Made by a program: the position numbers and the translations under genes | The notes under the pieces: generated by a model | Databases searched by the model: none | Told to the model about the DNA's origin: nothing | Seen by the model: only the letters and a program-made list of their open reading frames with translations | From: Anaerolineae bacterium | Lineage (GTDB): Bacteria > Chloroflexota > Anaerolineae > Caldilineales > Caldilineaceae | DNA: 64,000 nucleotides | Assembly (NCBI GenBank): GCA_030432295.1 | Contig: JAUIHI010000006.1 | Location: forward strand, 124,001 to 188,000 | Reading direction: 5' to 3' | Part shown: positions 1 to 7,489 of the stretch, piece after piece | Layout: the number at the start of each line of letters is the position of its first letter | Position numbering within the stretch: the stretch's first letter is position 1

Positions 1-51
1 TATCTCATCATCCCATCATCACTTGAACCATTCACTGTCTATTATCGAAAG

Positions 52-1032
52 ATGTCCATGACCGACTCCCTCCCCCCCCTCATCACCCTCCTCGGCCCGA
101 CCGCGGCGGGGAAGACCGCGCTGAGTTTGGCGTTGGCCGAGCGCTTTGACGGGGAGATTGTCAGCGCAGATAGTCGGCTGATCTACCGGGGGATGGACAT
201 CGGCACGGCCAAGCCGACGGCAGAGGAACAGGCCCGCATCCCCCATCACCTGCTGGATGTGACGACGCCGGACCGTCCGCTGACCCTGGCCGAATATCAG
301 CGGCTGGCCTACGCGGCCATCGACGATATCCACCGACGGGGGCGGCTTCCCTTTCTGGTCGGGGGCAGCGCACTCTACGTGCGGGCCGTGACCGAAGGGC
401 TGCGTATCCCGGAAGTGCCGCCGAACCCAGAATTGCGGGCTGAATTGGAGGCTTTCGCCGCTGCAGAGGGCCACGAAGCGTTGCACCAGCGGCTGGCTGC
501 GCTGGATCCGGTGGGCGCAGCGCAGATCGACGGGCGCAATGTGCGGCGGGTGGTGCGGGCACTGGAAATTGTGCTGGAAACCGGCCAGCCCAAAAGTGAG
601 TTGGAAGGGGCTGACCCGCCGCCCTATCGGATGTTGACGATTGGCCTGGAGGTGGAGCGGGAGATTCTCCACGCGCGGATTGTGGCGCGGGTGCGTCAGA
701 TGATTGAGGCGGGTCTGGCCGGGGAGACAGAACGTCTGCTGGCCGCGGGCTATCCACCCAATCTGCCCGCACTTTCCAGCCTGGGCTACCGGGAAATGGG
801 CCAGCATCTGCGCGGCGAATTGACGCGGGAAGAGGCCATCGAGCGCATTGGTATCGAGACAAATCGCTTTGTGCGCCACCAGTCCACCTGGTTTCGGCGG
901 ATGGATGGGGTGCAGTGGTTCGACTGGAACAGGCCAGATGTGGAAGCGGTGGAGCAGATGGTGGCGGACTTCCTGGGTGTGCCGTCACCGCCCGGCCCTG
1001 AAGAGGCCGGGCTAGTGGGCAACGCTCTGTGA
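52..1032 (+). CDS. miaA: tRNA dimethylallyltransferase
   Basis: MiaA transfers the dimethylallyl group of DMAPP to N6 of A37 in tRNAs that read UNN codons. The 326-residue protein has the family's normal length. It starts with the P-loop GPTAAGKT (about residues 14-21), then DSRLIYRGMDIGTAKP, the substrate-binding segment VGGSALYVRAVTEGL, and near the C-terminus SLGYREMGQHL and a QSTWFRR motif. ATG at 52 is used; an in-frame ATG at 58 is equally possible because neither has a good ribosome-binding site. The 3' end forms the left arm of a long inverted repeat that probably ends the transcript. No other part of this operon is visible because the window begins here. Assignment is secure. Confidence 0.95.
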   Translation: MSMTDSLPPLITLLGPTAAGKTALSLALAERFDGEIVSADSRLIYRGMDIGTAKPTAEEQARIPHHLLDVTTPDRPLTLAEYQRLAYAAIDDIHRRGRLPFLVGGSALYVRAVTEGLRIPEVPPNPELRAELEAFAAAEGHEALHQRLAALDPVGAAQIDGRNVRRVVRALEIVLETGQPKSELEGADPPPYRMLTIGLEVEREILHARIVARVRQMIEAGLAGETERLLAAGYPPNLPALSSLGYREMGQHLRGELTREEAIERIGIETNRFVRHQSTWFRRMDGVQWFDWNRPDVEAVEQMVADFLGVPSPPGPEEAGLVGNAL

Positions 1033-1079
1033 ACGGGGCTGGTTTGCGACACTTCAAGCCCTGTTCACAGGGCGTTGCC
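1018..1079 (+). terminator. Long inverted repeat at the end of miaA
   Basis: Arms 1018-1040 and 1057-1079 are complementary over 23 bp with two mismatches. The left arm overlaps the last codons of miaA. There is no long T-run, so terminator function is inferred from position and stem length. Confidence 0.55.
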
Positions 1080-1083
1080 GGTA

Positions 1084-1106
1084 GCCGGTGGGCTTTAGCC
1101 CCCGGC
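1084..1106. repeat. Short CTTTAG-loop hairpin
   Basis: GCCGGTGGGC and GCCCCCGGC flank a TTTA loop, making a compact GC hairpin. The same design (CCGG arms, CTTTAG or CTAAAG in the loop) recurs between 43720 and 44035, which suggests a family of short mobile palindromes. Confidence 0.5.
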
Positions 1107-1127
1107 AGGCAGGCCTATTTCCTACCA

Positions 1128-1156
1128 TTGCCAGAGATAGGGATCGGTCGTATAAT
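1128..1156 (+). promoter_or_regulatory. Sigma-70-type promoter for rel
   Basis: TTGCCA at 1128-1133 and a perfect TATAAT at 1151-1156 are separated by exactly 17 bp. The predicted transcript start near 1163 gives a leader of about 50 nt before the rel ATG at 1214. Confidence 0.75.
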
Positions 1157-1213
1157 GCCAGAGGCGAACTATCTGTGGTTGTGCCGTGCGGTTGCTCCGA
1201 TCGGGGAAAGCGA

Positions 1214-3586
1214 ATGCAGACTGAATTGAAAGCCGAAATTGCCGTAGCTAAATCGGTTGCAGGTGCTGACGGTGTGGACAGGCAGAATGGAAACTTGGTC
1301 CAGCCTTCGCTGCTGACCACCCACGCCCTGCTCTCCAAAATTTCCGGCCTGCCCCCCGGCCCGGATGGAGAAACCCCTCTGCAACCCACCCTTGTCCCCG
1401 CGGAGATGCAAGCGCTGGAAGACCTTTTCACCCGCCTGCCTAAGACCTTCACCCCCGAACATCACGACCTGATCCTGCGCGCGTTTGTGGTTGCCAGCGC
1501 CGCACACAACACGCAACTGCGCAATACCGGCGAACACTACATCCTGCACCCCCTGGCCGTCACCAAAATTCTCTGCGAACTCTATTTGGACCCGGACACC
1601 CTGGCCGCGGGTCTGCTCCACGATGTGGTAGAAGACAATCCCGAATATACCCTGGACTATCTGAGCGCCCACTTCAACCCGGAGGTCGCCAATTTGGTGG
1701 ACGGGGTGACAAAGCTCAACCGCATCAAAGAGTTGAGCAATATGCGTCACAGCGTGGCGGACGAGAAGGCCGAATCCCTGCGCAAGATGTTTCTGGCGAT
1801 GGTGGAAGACGTGCGGGTGGTGCTGATCAAGCTGGCTGACCGGCTGCACAATATGCGCACATTGCAGGGCCAGCCGGACCACAAGCGGCGACGGATTGCC
1901 CGGGAGACTCTGGAGATTTTCGCGCCGCTTGCCAACCGGCTGGGCATCTGGCAGATCAAATGGGAGCTGGAGGATTTGAGCTTCCGCTATCTGGAGCCGA
2001 GCGTCTACCGGGAACTCTCCAACGCGATGGCCCAAAAGCGCACGGAGCGGGTGCAGTGGGTGGACGAAGTGCAGCGCCTTCTGCGCAATGCCCTGGACGA
2101 GCAGCACATCAGAGCCGAAATCAACGGTCGCCCCAAGCACATCTACAGCATCTACCGCAAGATGCAACGCAAGGATGTGCCCTTCGAGCAGATTTATGAC
2201 ATCCACGGCTTCCGCATCGTTGTCGGCTCTGTGGGCGACTGTTACGCGGCCCTGGGTGTAGTGCATAGCCTCTGGCGGCCCATCCACGGCGAATTTGACG
2301 ATTACATCGCCAACCCCAAAGACAACCTTTACCGCAGCCTGCACACGGCTGTGGTCGGTCCCCAGGGCAAATCGATGGAGGTGCAGATTCGCACCCAGGA
2401 GATGCACCAACTCTCCGAGTTTGGCATTGCCGCCCACTGGCGCTACAAAGAACAGTCCAAACCCAACCCGGAGATGGACAACAAAATCGCCTGGATTCGC
2501 CAGTTGATGGAGTGGCGGCAGGATGTGACCGACGCCCAGGAGTTCGTCAGCGGCATGAAGACCGACGTTTTCCAGGATCGGGTCTACGTCTTCACCCCCA
2601 AAGGCGATGTGATAGATCTGCCCCGGGACGCAACCCCCATCGACCTGGCGTATCACATCCATACTGAACTGGGCCACCGCTGCCGGGGCGCAAAGGTCAA
2701 CGGCAAACTGGTGACTCTGGATACGCCCCTCAACAGCGGGGATCAGGTGGAGATTGTCACGGCCAAACGGGGCGGCCCCAGCCGGGATTGGATCAACCCG
2801 AATCTGGGCTACGTGGCGACCCAGCGGGCCCGGGCCAAAATCCGCACCTGGTTTCGCAAGCAGGCCCGGGAGCAGAATATCGCCCAGGGACGACAGGTGT
2901 TGGAGAAGGAACTCAAACGGCTCTCTGTCACCCTGACTTTTGAGTTTGTGGCGAAGCTGTGTGGCAATGAGAATCTGGACGATTTTCTGGCCGCGATTGG
3001 CTATGGGGATGTGAACAGCCAGCACATTGCTAAGCAGATATTGGACTACGAACGTGCCCAGGAGAAATTGCAGGAAGACGACGAGACGATCCTGCGCAAG
3101 GCGATTGGCAAGGAAAAGAGCGCGTCCACTATCCAGGCCATCAGCGTGGCCGGGTTGGATGGGCTGCTGGCCCACCCGGCGCGCTGCTGTCATCCTGTGC
3201 CCGGCGACCCGATTGTGGGCTATGTGACCATCGGGCGGGGTGTCTCCATCCACAAAATTACCTGCCCCAATATCACCGCCCACATCCGCCGCCAGGACAA
3301 CACCCGGCTGATCGAAGTGCAGTGGGGGGCCGAGTCCACCGACACCTTCCCGGTCAGCATTCAGGTGCGGGCCTACGACCGCTCCGGTCTGCTGCGGGAT
3401 GTGACCGGGCTGGTGGCGGACGAGAAGATCAATATGCGCTCGGCAGAGGCCGTTACGGGGATGAAGAACAATATGGCGATGATCAACGCCACTCTGGAGA
3501 TCAGCAACGTGGCCCAACTGACCCGCATCCTCACCCGCATCGAGCGGCTACCCAATGTGGTGGAGGTCGTGCGGAAGGTGGGATAG
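1214..3586 (+). CDS. rel: Bifunctional (p)ppGpp synthetase/hydrolase (Rel/SpoT family)
   Basis: Makes and degrades the stringent-response alarmone (p)ppGpp. The 790-residue protein has the full long-RSH order: N-terminal HD hydrolase with an intact HDVVED motif, synthetase domain (DIHGFRIVV, NLYRSLHTAV, MEVQIRT, EFGIAAHWRYKE), TGS domain beginning DRVYVFTPKGDVIDLP, a central helical/zinc-finger region with HPARCCHPVPGD, and a C-terminal ACT domain. Both catalytic centres look intact, so it should be bifunctional. The ATG at 1214 was chosen because GGGGAAAG lies just upstream and a TTGCCA-N17-TATAAT promoter ends at 1156; the frame stays open upstream to 1088, but that stretch contains the promoter. 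It is the only RSH gene seen here. Confidence 0.95.
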   Translation: MQTELKAEIAVAKSVAGADGVDRQNGNLVQPSLLTTHALLSKISGLPPGPDGETPLQPTLVPAEMQALEDLFTRLPKTFTPEHHDLILRAFVVASAAHNTQLRNTGEHYILHPLAVTKILCELYLDPDTLAAGLLHDVVEDNPEYTLDYLSAHFNPEVANLVDGVTKLNRIKELSNMRHSVADEKAESLRKMFLAMVEDVRVVLIKLADRLHNMRTLQGQPDHKRRRIARETLEIFAPLANRLGIWQIKWELEDLSFRYLEPSVYRELSNAMAQKRTERVQWVDEVQRLLRNALDEQHIRAEINGRPKHIYSIYRKMQRKDVPFEQIYDIHGFRIVVGSVGDCYAALGVVHSLWRPIHGEFDDYIANPKDNLYRSLHTAVVGPQGKSMEVQIRTQEMHQLSEFGIAAHWRYKEQSKPNPEMDNKIAWIRQLMEWRQDVTDAQEFVSGMKTDVFQDRVYVFTPKGDVIDLPRDATPIDLAYHIHTELGHRCRGAKVNGKLVTLDTPLNSGDQVEIVTAKRGGPSRDWINPNLGYVATQRARAKIRTWFRKQAREQNIAQGRQVLEKELKRLSVTLTFEFVAKLCGNENLDDFLAAIGYGDVNSQHIAKQILDYERAQEKLQEDDETILRKAIGKEKSASTIQAISVAGLDGLLAHPARCCHPVPGDPIVGYVTIGRGVSIHKITCPNITAHIRRQDNTRLIEVQWGAESTDTFPVSIQVRAYDRSGLLRDVTGLVADEKINMRSAEAVTGMKNNMAMINATLEISNVAQLTRILTRIERLPNVVEVVRKVG

Positions 3587-3651
3587 GCACTATAGAAAAT
3601 GTAGTGATGGCAACAGTTCATTCTGAGAAATGCACCCATACTACAACCAGT
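3587..3651. other. Short spacer between rel and the cysteine-cluster promoter
   Basis: AT-richer than the flanking genes. No coding frame or clear hairpin is visible between the rel stop and the -35 box at 3652. Confidence 0.5.
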
Positions 3652-3680
3652 TTGACAAAAGGCACTACAATCCGTATAGT
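3652..3680 (+). promoter_or_regulatory. Strong sigma-70-type promoter of the cysteine cluster
   Basis: A perfect TTGACA (3652-3657) and TATAGT (3675-3680) are separated by 17 bp. This is the best promoter match in the window. The predicted start near 3687 lies about 340 nt upstream of cysO, leaving room for a long regulatory leader. Confidence 0.8.
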
Positions 3681-3686
3681 ACTGTC

Positions 3687-4026
3687 AGTCCGTAATAACA
3701 GATGTGAATAGTAGACGTAGAGAATTGTAAAATATTTATGACAATCGTCCACGCAACAACTATCGCGTACACCTGCTTGTGTCGTTAGCGGGTTCAGCCA
3801 GCACGACGCTGGATGCACCCGCCTACCAGACGAGCGGTGAGCGCGTTGCCTGGAATTGATTGCTCTGGATCGTTGTAAATGTTTGTGCGGTTTTGTCTGA
3901 CTGGCCTCTTTGCGAGACCAGCCGAATGACACAGCCGAACACACCCAGACGCAAGCTTCAGACCGGCCTCATCGTACGCGATGGGGCTTTTTTGTTTTCT
4001 ACCAATCTTTCAAGGAGTTCAAACGC
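3687..4026 (+). promoter_or_regulatory. Structured attenuator leader of unknown class upstream of cysO
   Basis: About 340 nt without a gene lie between a strong promoter and cysO. Visible structure: a two-part stem with GCGGGT (3788-3793) pairing ACCCGC (3817-3822), enclosing CCAGC/GCTGG around an ACGAC loop; CCAG (3826-3829) facing CTGG (3850-3853); a further hairpin near 3900-3921 (CTGG/CCAG with CTC/GAG); and an intrinsic terminator at 3966-3993. This is the layout of a riboswitch or other transcription attenuator. I could not match it to SAM, T-box, TPP, cobalamin, glycine or ykkC consensus motifs. A sulfur- or cysteine-related signal is inferred only from the downstream genes. The ribosome-binding site AAGGAG follows at about 4011-4017. 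Confidence 0.55.
3966..3993 (+). terminator. Intrinsic terminator inside the cysO leader
   Basis: GCCTCATCG (3966-3974) pairs with CGATGGGGC (3979-3987) around a TACG tetraloop, with one G-U pair, followed directly by six T residues. It ends 33 nt before the cysO start codon, so it would stop transcription before the operon unless an alternative fold prevents it. Confidence 0.8.
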
Positions 4027-4302
4027 ATGGCAACTGTGTACGTTCCCACCCCTCTGCGCCGGTTCACCGGCGGTCAATCCAAAATCGTCGAAAGCGCAGC
4101 CACAGTGGGCGAACTGTTCCAGAAACTGGACGGCCACTATCCCGGCTTCAGTGACAAACTGCTGGATGGCGAAGGCGGCGTCAAGCGCTTCATCAATGTC
4201 TTCCGCAACGACGACGAAATTCGCGCCCTGGAAGGTCTGGCGACGACGATCAGCGAAGACGACAAAGTGTCGATTGTCCCGGCGATGGCTGGCGGAAGAT
4301 AG
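4027..4302 (+). CDS. cysO: CysO-type ubiquitin-like sulfur carrier (MoaD/ThiS family)
   Basis: A 91-residue beta-grasp carrier. It should carry sulfur as a C-terminal thiocarboxylate and hand it to CysM, as CysO does in Mycobacterium. It shares the CysO layout: PTPLRRFTGGQ near the start, RFINVFRNDDEIR in the middle, GLATTISEDDKVSIVPAMAGG at the end. Unusually the chain ends Gly-Gly-Arg rather than Gly-Gly, so the last residue would need trimming before adenylation; no JAMM/Mec-type protease gene is in the window. Start ATG 4027 is preceded by AAGGAG; the open frame upstream runs through the leader and terminator and is not used. The activating enzyme (4398) and its acceptor CysM (5750) follow directly. 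Confidence 0.88.
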   Translation: MATVYVPTPLRRFTGGQSKIVESAATVGELFQKLDGHYPGFSDKLLDGEGGVKRFINVFRNDDEIRALEGLATTISEDDKVSIVPAMAGGR

Positions 4303-4311
4303 CAGGTATTC

Positions 4312-4353
4312 GATATTGGGTATTAGCCCGGTTCGGTGTCACTACCCAATATC
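4312..4353. repeat. Inverted repeat between cysO and moeB
   Basis: GATATTGGGTA (4312-4322) and its exact complement (4343-4353) form an 11-bp stem. Further copies of the CCAATATC/CCCAATATC word follow. No T-run, so it may be an RNA-stability or partial termination element. Confidence 0.4.
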
Positions 4354-4397
4354 CAATCCCCAATATCTAATATCCTTATCAGCAGGAGAGGCGAGAA

Positions 4398-5669
4398 ATG
4401 AGTAGATTGAACCGGGACCAGTTGGTCCAAATGGCCAAGAGCCAGATCATCGAGTGGACGCCCAATCAGTTGGATGCACGACGCAAGGCCAAAGAGGCCA
4501 TTACTGTCGTGGACATCCGCGAGCGGGATGAGTGGATGCAGGGACATATCCCCCAGTCAGTCTTTATTCCCCGGGGGTTTCTGGAATTGCAGATCGAGCA
4601 GCACCAGCCGGATCGGGACGCACCGGTTGTCATCTATTGTGCGGGTGGTGTGCGCTCGGCCCTGGCCGCCCGCAACTTGCAGGAGATGGGCTACACAAAC
4701 GTCATCTCCCTCATCGGCGGTTTCAACGGCTGGAAGAATGCCAGCCTGGGCTTCAAAGTGCCGAAGGTATTGAACGAAGAGCAGCGCATTCGCTACAGCC
4801 GCCACACAATGCTCCAGGAGATCGGCGACGAAGGCCAGCTCAAATTGCTAGAGAGCAAAGTTCTGCTCATCGGCGCGGGTGGACTGGGCAGCCCCGCGGC
4901 GCTCTATCTGGCCGCAGCCGGCGTGGGACAGATCGGCATCGTTGATTACGACACTGTAGACGTCTCCAACTTGCAGCGTCAGGTCCTCCACGGCCAGAGC
5001 GATGTGGGCCGCTACAAAGTCGAGTCCGCCGAGGACACTTTGCGTGAGATCAACCCGGAAGTGAAGGTCATCGGATACAAAGAACCCATCACCAGCCACA
5101 ACGCCTTTGAAATTATGAGCGGCTACGATCTGGTGCTGAACGGTTCGGACAACTTCCCCACCCGCTATCTGGTCAACGACGCCTGCCAGATGCTGGGGAT
5201 TCCTTTGGTGGACGCCAGCATCTTTATGTTCGAGGGCCAGGTGACGGTCTATCAGCCCAAACATCCGGAATCGGCTGTGGAAGGCGGCCCCTGCTATCGC
5301 TGCCTCTACCCGGATCCGCCCCCTCCCGGCGAAGTGCCAAGCTGCGCCGAAGCGGGTGTGCTGGGTGTGCTGCCCGGTATCGTCGGCAGCATCCAGGCCA
5401 TCGAAGCTATCAAACTGCTGGTCGGCTTTGGCGAGCCGCTCATCGGTCGCCTGCTGATGATCGACACCACTGATATGACCTTCCGCACGCTGAAGGTCAA
5501 CCGCAACACCGAATGCCCGGTCTGCGGTGATCACCCGACAGTGACGGAACTGATCGACTACGAGCAATTCTGCGGCCTGCCTTCCTCCACCCACGCGGCG
5601 GATGCCCCTGAGGTGACGGCGGAAGCGAATGTCAACGGACATCACGCGGCGGAAAAGGTTTTGGCGTAA
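4398..5669 (+). CDS. Rhodanese-MoeB/ThiF fusion, activates the CysO sulfur carrier
   Basis: Predicted to adenylate the C-terminus of CysO and transfer persulfide sulfur to it. The 423-residue protein has an N-terminal rhodanese domain (about 20-118) with active-site Cys81 in IYCAGGVRS, then an E1-like MoeB/ThiF domain (about 125-385): nucleotide loop GAGGLG at 159-164, DNFPTRYLVND, catalytic Cys316 in SCAEAGVLG, and two zinc pairs, Cys299/Cys302 and Cys373/Cys376. In mycobacterial MoeZ and eukaryotic Uba4/MOCS3 the rhodanese follows the E1 domain; here the order is reversed. The ATG at 4398 has AGGAGAGGCGAG upstream. It lies between its probable substrate CysO and the sulfur acceptor CysM. 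Confidence 0.88.
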   Translation: MSRLNRDQLVQMAKSQIIEWTPNQLDARRKAKEAITVVDIRERDEWMQGHIPQSVFIPRGFLELQIEQHQPDRDAPVVIYCAGGVRSALAARNLQEMGYTNVISLIGGFNGWKNASLGFKVPKVLNEEQRIRYSRHTMLQEIGDEGQLKLLESKVLLIGAGGLGSPAALYLAAAGVGQIGIVDYDTVDVSNLQRQVLHGQSDVGRYKVESAEDTLREINPEVKVIGYKEPITSHNAFEIMSGYDLVLNGSDNFPTRYLVNDACQMLGIPLVDASIFMFEGQVTVYQPKHPESAVEGGPCYRCLYPDPPPPGEVPSCAEAGVLGVLPGIVGSIQAIEAIKLLVGFGEPLIGRLLMIDTTDMTFRTLKVNRNTECPVCGDHPTVTELIDYEQFCGLPSSTHAADAPEVTAEANVNGHHAAEKVLA

Positions 5670-5678
5670 ATGAGATTG

Positions 5679-5737
5679 TGGGATGCTGGGATCGTGCAGG
5701 CGTGTCAACTCTGCCATCTCAGCGTCCCATCATCCCA
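5679..5737. repeat. Imperfect inverted repeat before cysM
   Basis: Arms 5679-5692 and 5724-5737 match at 12 of 14 positions when one is reverse-complemented. It sits between the moeB-like gene and the cysM ribosome-binding site and has no T-run. Confidence 0.35.
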
Positions 5738-5749
5738 GAGGAGTTTTCA

Positions 5750-6727
5750 ATGCTGATTGCAGAACCCCCCGTTCAAATCAGAGATGCAGACTGGGCCGTG
5801 GCCGAAGCACCCGCGTTGAGCGGGGCAACTTCCCTGCTGGACCAGATTGGCAATACGCCGTTGCTGGACCTGAGCGATTTCGCCCATCGGCTGGGCGTGG
5901 CCGCTGGTGTGGGCGTCTATGCCAAAGCTGAGTGGATGAACCCCGGCGGCTCGGTGAAGGCCCGGGCCGCGCTGCGCATTATTGAAGATGCGGAGAAGAG
6001 TGGCAAACTGGCTCCCGGCAAAATTCTCATCGACAGCAGCAGCGGCAACACCGGCATCGCCTATGCGCTCATCGGCAGCCTGAAGGGCTTTGAAGTCCAT
6101 CTGGTCATGCCGTCGAATGTGAGCCGGGAGCGCAAGGCGCTGGTGAAAGCCTACGGCGCAACGCTCATCGAATCGGACCCGCTGGAAGGTTCCGACGGCG
6201 CGATTCGGACGGTGCGCAAGCTGGTGTCCGAGCATCCGGAACGCTATTTCTACGCGGACCAGTACAACAACGACGCCAACTGGCGCGCCCACTACACCAG
6301 CACCGGCCCGGAAATCTGGCAGCAGAGCGACGGGCGCATCACCCACTTTGTGGCGGGGCTGGGCACAACCGGCACCTTCACCGGGACCGGGCGCTATCTG
6401 AAGGATCGCAAGCCGGCGGTGGAACTGATCGCGGTGCAGCCCGAGGACGAGCTTTCGGTCATCGAAGGGTTGAAGCATCTGCCCACGGCCATCACACCGG
6501 GCATCTACGACGATAAACTCGCCGACGAGCAGCTACCCGTGGCCGCGGAAGCCGCCTGGGAGATGACTCGCCGCCTCTCTACTAAAGCCGGTCTTTTCGT
6601 CGGCTTCAGCAGTGGCGCGGCAGTGGCTGCGGCCATCGAAGTGGCCAAACGGCTGGAAAGCGGCGTCGTTGTCACGCTCCTCCCGGACGACGGCAGTAAG
6701 TATGTGAGTTTGGGAATTTTTGATTAG
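5750..6727 (+). CDS. cysM: PLP-dependent cysteine synthase, CysM (CysO-dependent) type
   Basis: A fold-type II PLP enzyme of 325 residues. Lys70 in NPGGSVKAR is the Schiff-base lysine, SSSGNTG (96-102) is the substrate loop, and GLGTTGTFTGTG (203-214) holds the cofactor phosphate. GTTGT with YTSTGPEI resembles mycobacterial O-phosphoserine-specific CysM more than CysK. A basic residue, Lys242 in EGLKHLP, falls at or next to the position of the phosphoserine-binding Arg220 of M. tuberculosis CysM, judged against that sequence from memory. Together with cysO and the MoeB-like gene this predicts cysteine synthesis from CysO thiocarboxylate. Start ATG 5750 follows GAGGAG; the upstream frame extension to 5678 lies in a hairpin. 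A second synthase follows at 7949. Confidence 0.85.
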   Translation: MLIAEPPVQIRDADWAVAEAPALSGATSLLDQIGNTPLLDLSDFAHRLGVAAGVGVYAKAEWMNPGGSVKARAALRIIEDAEKSGKLAPGKILIDSSSGNTGIAYALIGSLKGFEVHLVMPSNVSRERKALVKAYGATLIESDPLEGSDGAIRTVRKLVSEHPERYFYADQYNNDANWRAHYTSTGPEIWQQSDGRITHFVAGLGTTGTFTGTGRYLKDRKPAVELIAVQPEDELSVIEGLKHLPTAITPGIYDDKLADEQLPVAAEAAWEMTRRLSTKAGLFVGFSSGAAVAAAIEVAKRLESGVVVTLLPDDGSKYVSLGIFD

Positions 6728-6735
6728 CATTGACG

Positions 6736-6902
6736 CAAGACTAGCGTTGGTTGAGTAGGCGAGTGCTGTTTCTCGCCGTATCGAAACCAAGCGGGTAGAC
6801 GAAATCAAGTCTTGTCACCCGTTCGCTGGTTTCGATACGCCTCGAAGACGCAGAATCCGAAGGATTCTGACGGCTACTCAACCGACGCTCACTGGTCCGA
6901 TC
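6736..6902 (+). repeat. Dispersed palindromic repeat, copy A
   Basis: Begins CAAGACTAGCGTTGGTTGAG and ends with the complementary CTACTCAACC followed by GACGCTCACTGGTCCGATC. Inside are a second inverted pair, TATCGAAACC and GGTTTCGATA, and an AGAATCCGAAGGATTCT hairpin. Copies B-D are at 36627, 39352 and 52109. It has no open frame and looks like a non-autonomous MITE or REP-type element. Confidence 0.8.
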
Positions 6903-6951
6903 CACACATACGAAATACGCAGTACGCATTATCACAGGAGCCAGAGTTCTT

Positions 6952-7407
6952 ATGCCCGCATCTTCTTCCGGTCGTGTCGACTACACCGCATTGAAAGTCA
7001 ATCAATCGTTTATCATCGGTCTGCTCATTCTGGCCTTTCTGTTGGATGCCGTCTGGCTGGTGGCTTTTGTGGGGCTGGTGATGCTGGTGGGGACGGTCTG
7101 GCCCCAGGCCGGTCTGTTCAAGCGCATCTACAGTGACCTGCTCAAACCGGCGGGGCTGCTCAAACCAGACCCGCGCCCGGACACTCCCGCGCCCCATCTC
7201 TTTGCCCAGGGCGTGGGCGCGCTTGTGCTGGGCGTAGCAGTGCTGGCTTTTGCCACAGGTGGGGTTGTGGCCGGTTGGCTGCTCACCGCGCTGGTGATTG
7301 TGCTGGCAGCCATCAATCTTTTCGTCGGTTTCTGTGCAGGCTGTTTTATCTACTTTCAGTTGGCCCGGCGGGGGATTCAACTCGACCTGCCCGTCTGGCG
7401 GGCATAG
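6952..7407 (+). CDS. DUF4395 membrane protein
   Basis: A 151-residue integral membrane protein with the DUF4395 signature: VDYTALKVNQSFI at the N-terminus and a terminal GFCAGC motif (Cys128, Cys131) at the edge of the last membrane segment. About four hydrophobic segments are visible (roughly 19-35, 36-52, 84-104 and 106-128). The biochemical role is unknown. The pair of conserved cysteines and its place between cysM and a CxxC thioredoxin-like protein suggest redox or sulfur transfer at the membrane, which is inference. ATG 6952 is preceded by CAGGAG. It follows dispersed repeat copy A and precedes a 24-bp perfect inverted repeat. Confidence 0.75.
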   Translation: MPASSSGRVDYTALKVNQSFIIGLLILAFLLDAVWLVAFVGLVMLVGTVWPQAGLFKRIYSDLLKPAGLLKPDPRPDTPAPHLFAQGVGALVLGVAVLAFATGGVVAGWLLTALVIVLAAINLFVGFCAGCFIYFQLARRGIQLDLPVWRA

Positions 7408-7412
7408 CCTCT

Positions 7413-7468
7413 TGTACCGCAAGCTGTTAGCTTGCGCCGAAAATCGCAAGCTAACAGCTTGCGGTACA
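7413..7468. repeat. 24-bp perfect inverted repeat
   Basis: Arms 7413-7436 and 7445-7468 are exactly complementary, with an 8-nt loop. The inner part is itself palindromic (CGCAAGCTGTTAGCTTGCG). It lies between the DUF4395 and thioredoxin-like genes, probably limiting or stabilising the transcript. Confidence 0.7.
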
Positions 7469-7489
7469 GTGTTCTGCGGAGAACAGACA

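Noticed and set aside
1169-3517. Long open frame on the minus strand (over 780 codons) opposite rel
   Set aside because: It mirrors the full rel gene. GC-rich codon bias keeps antisense frames open; the predicted protein has no domain motifs and no ribosome-binding site.
3687-4026. T-box or SAM riboswitch in the cysO leader
   Set aside because: The T-box antiterminator sequence and the SAM-I core motifs are absent. The structure is kept as an unclassified leader.
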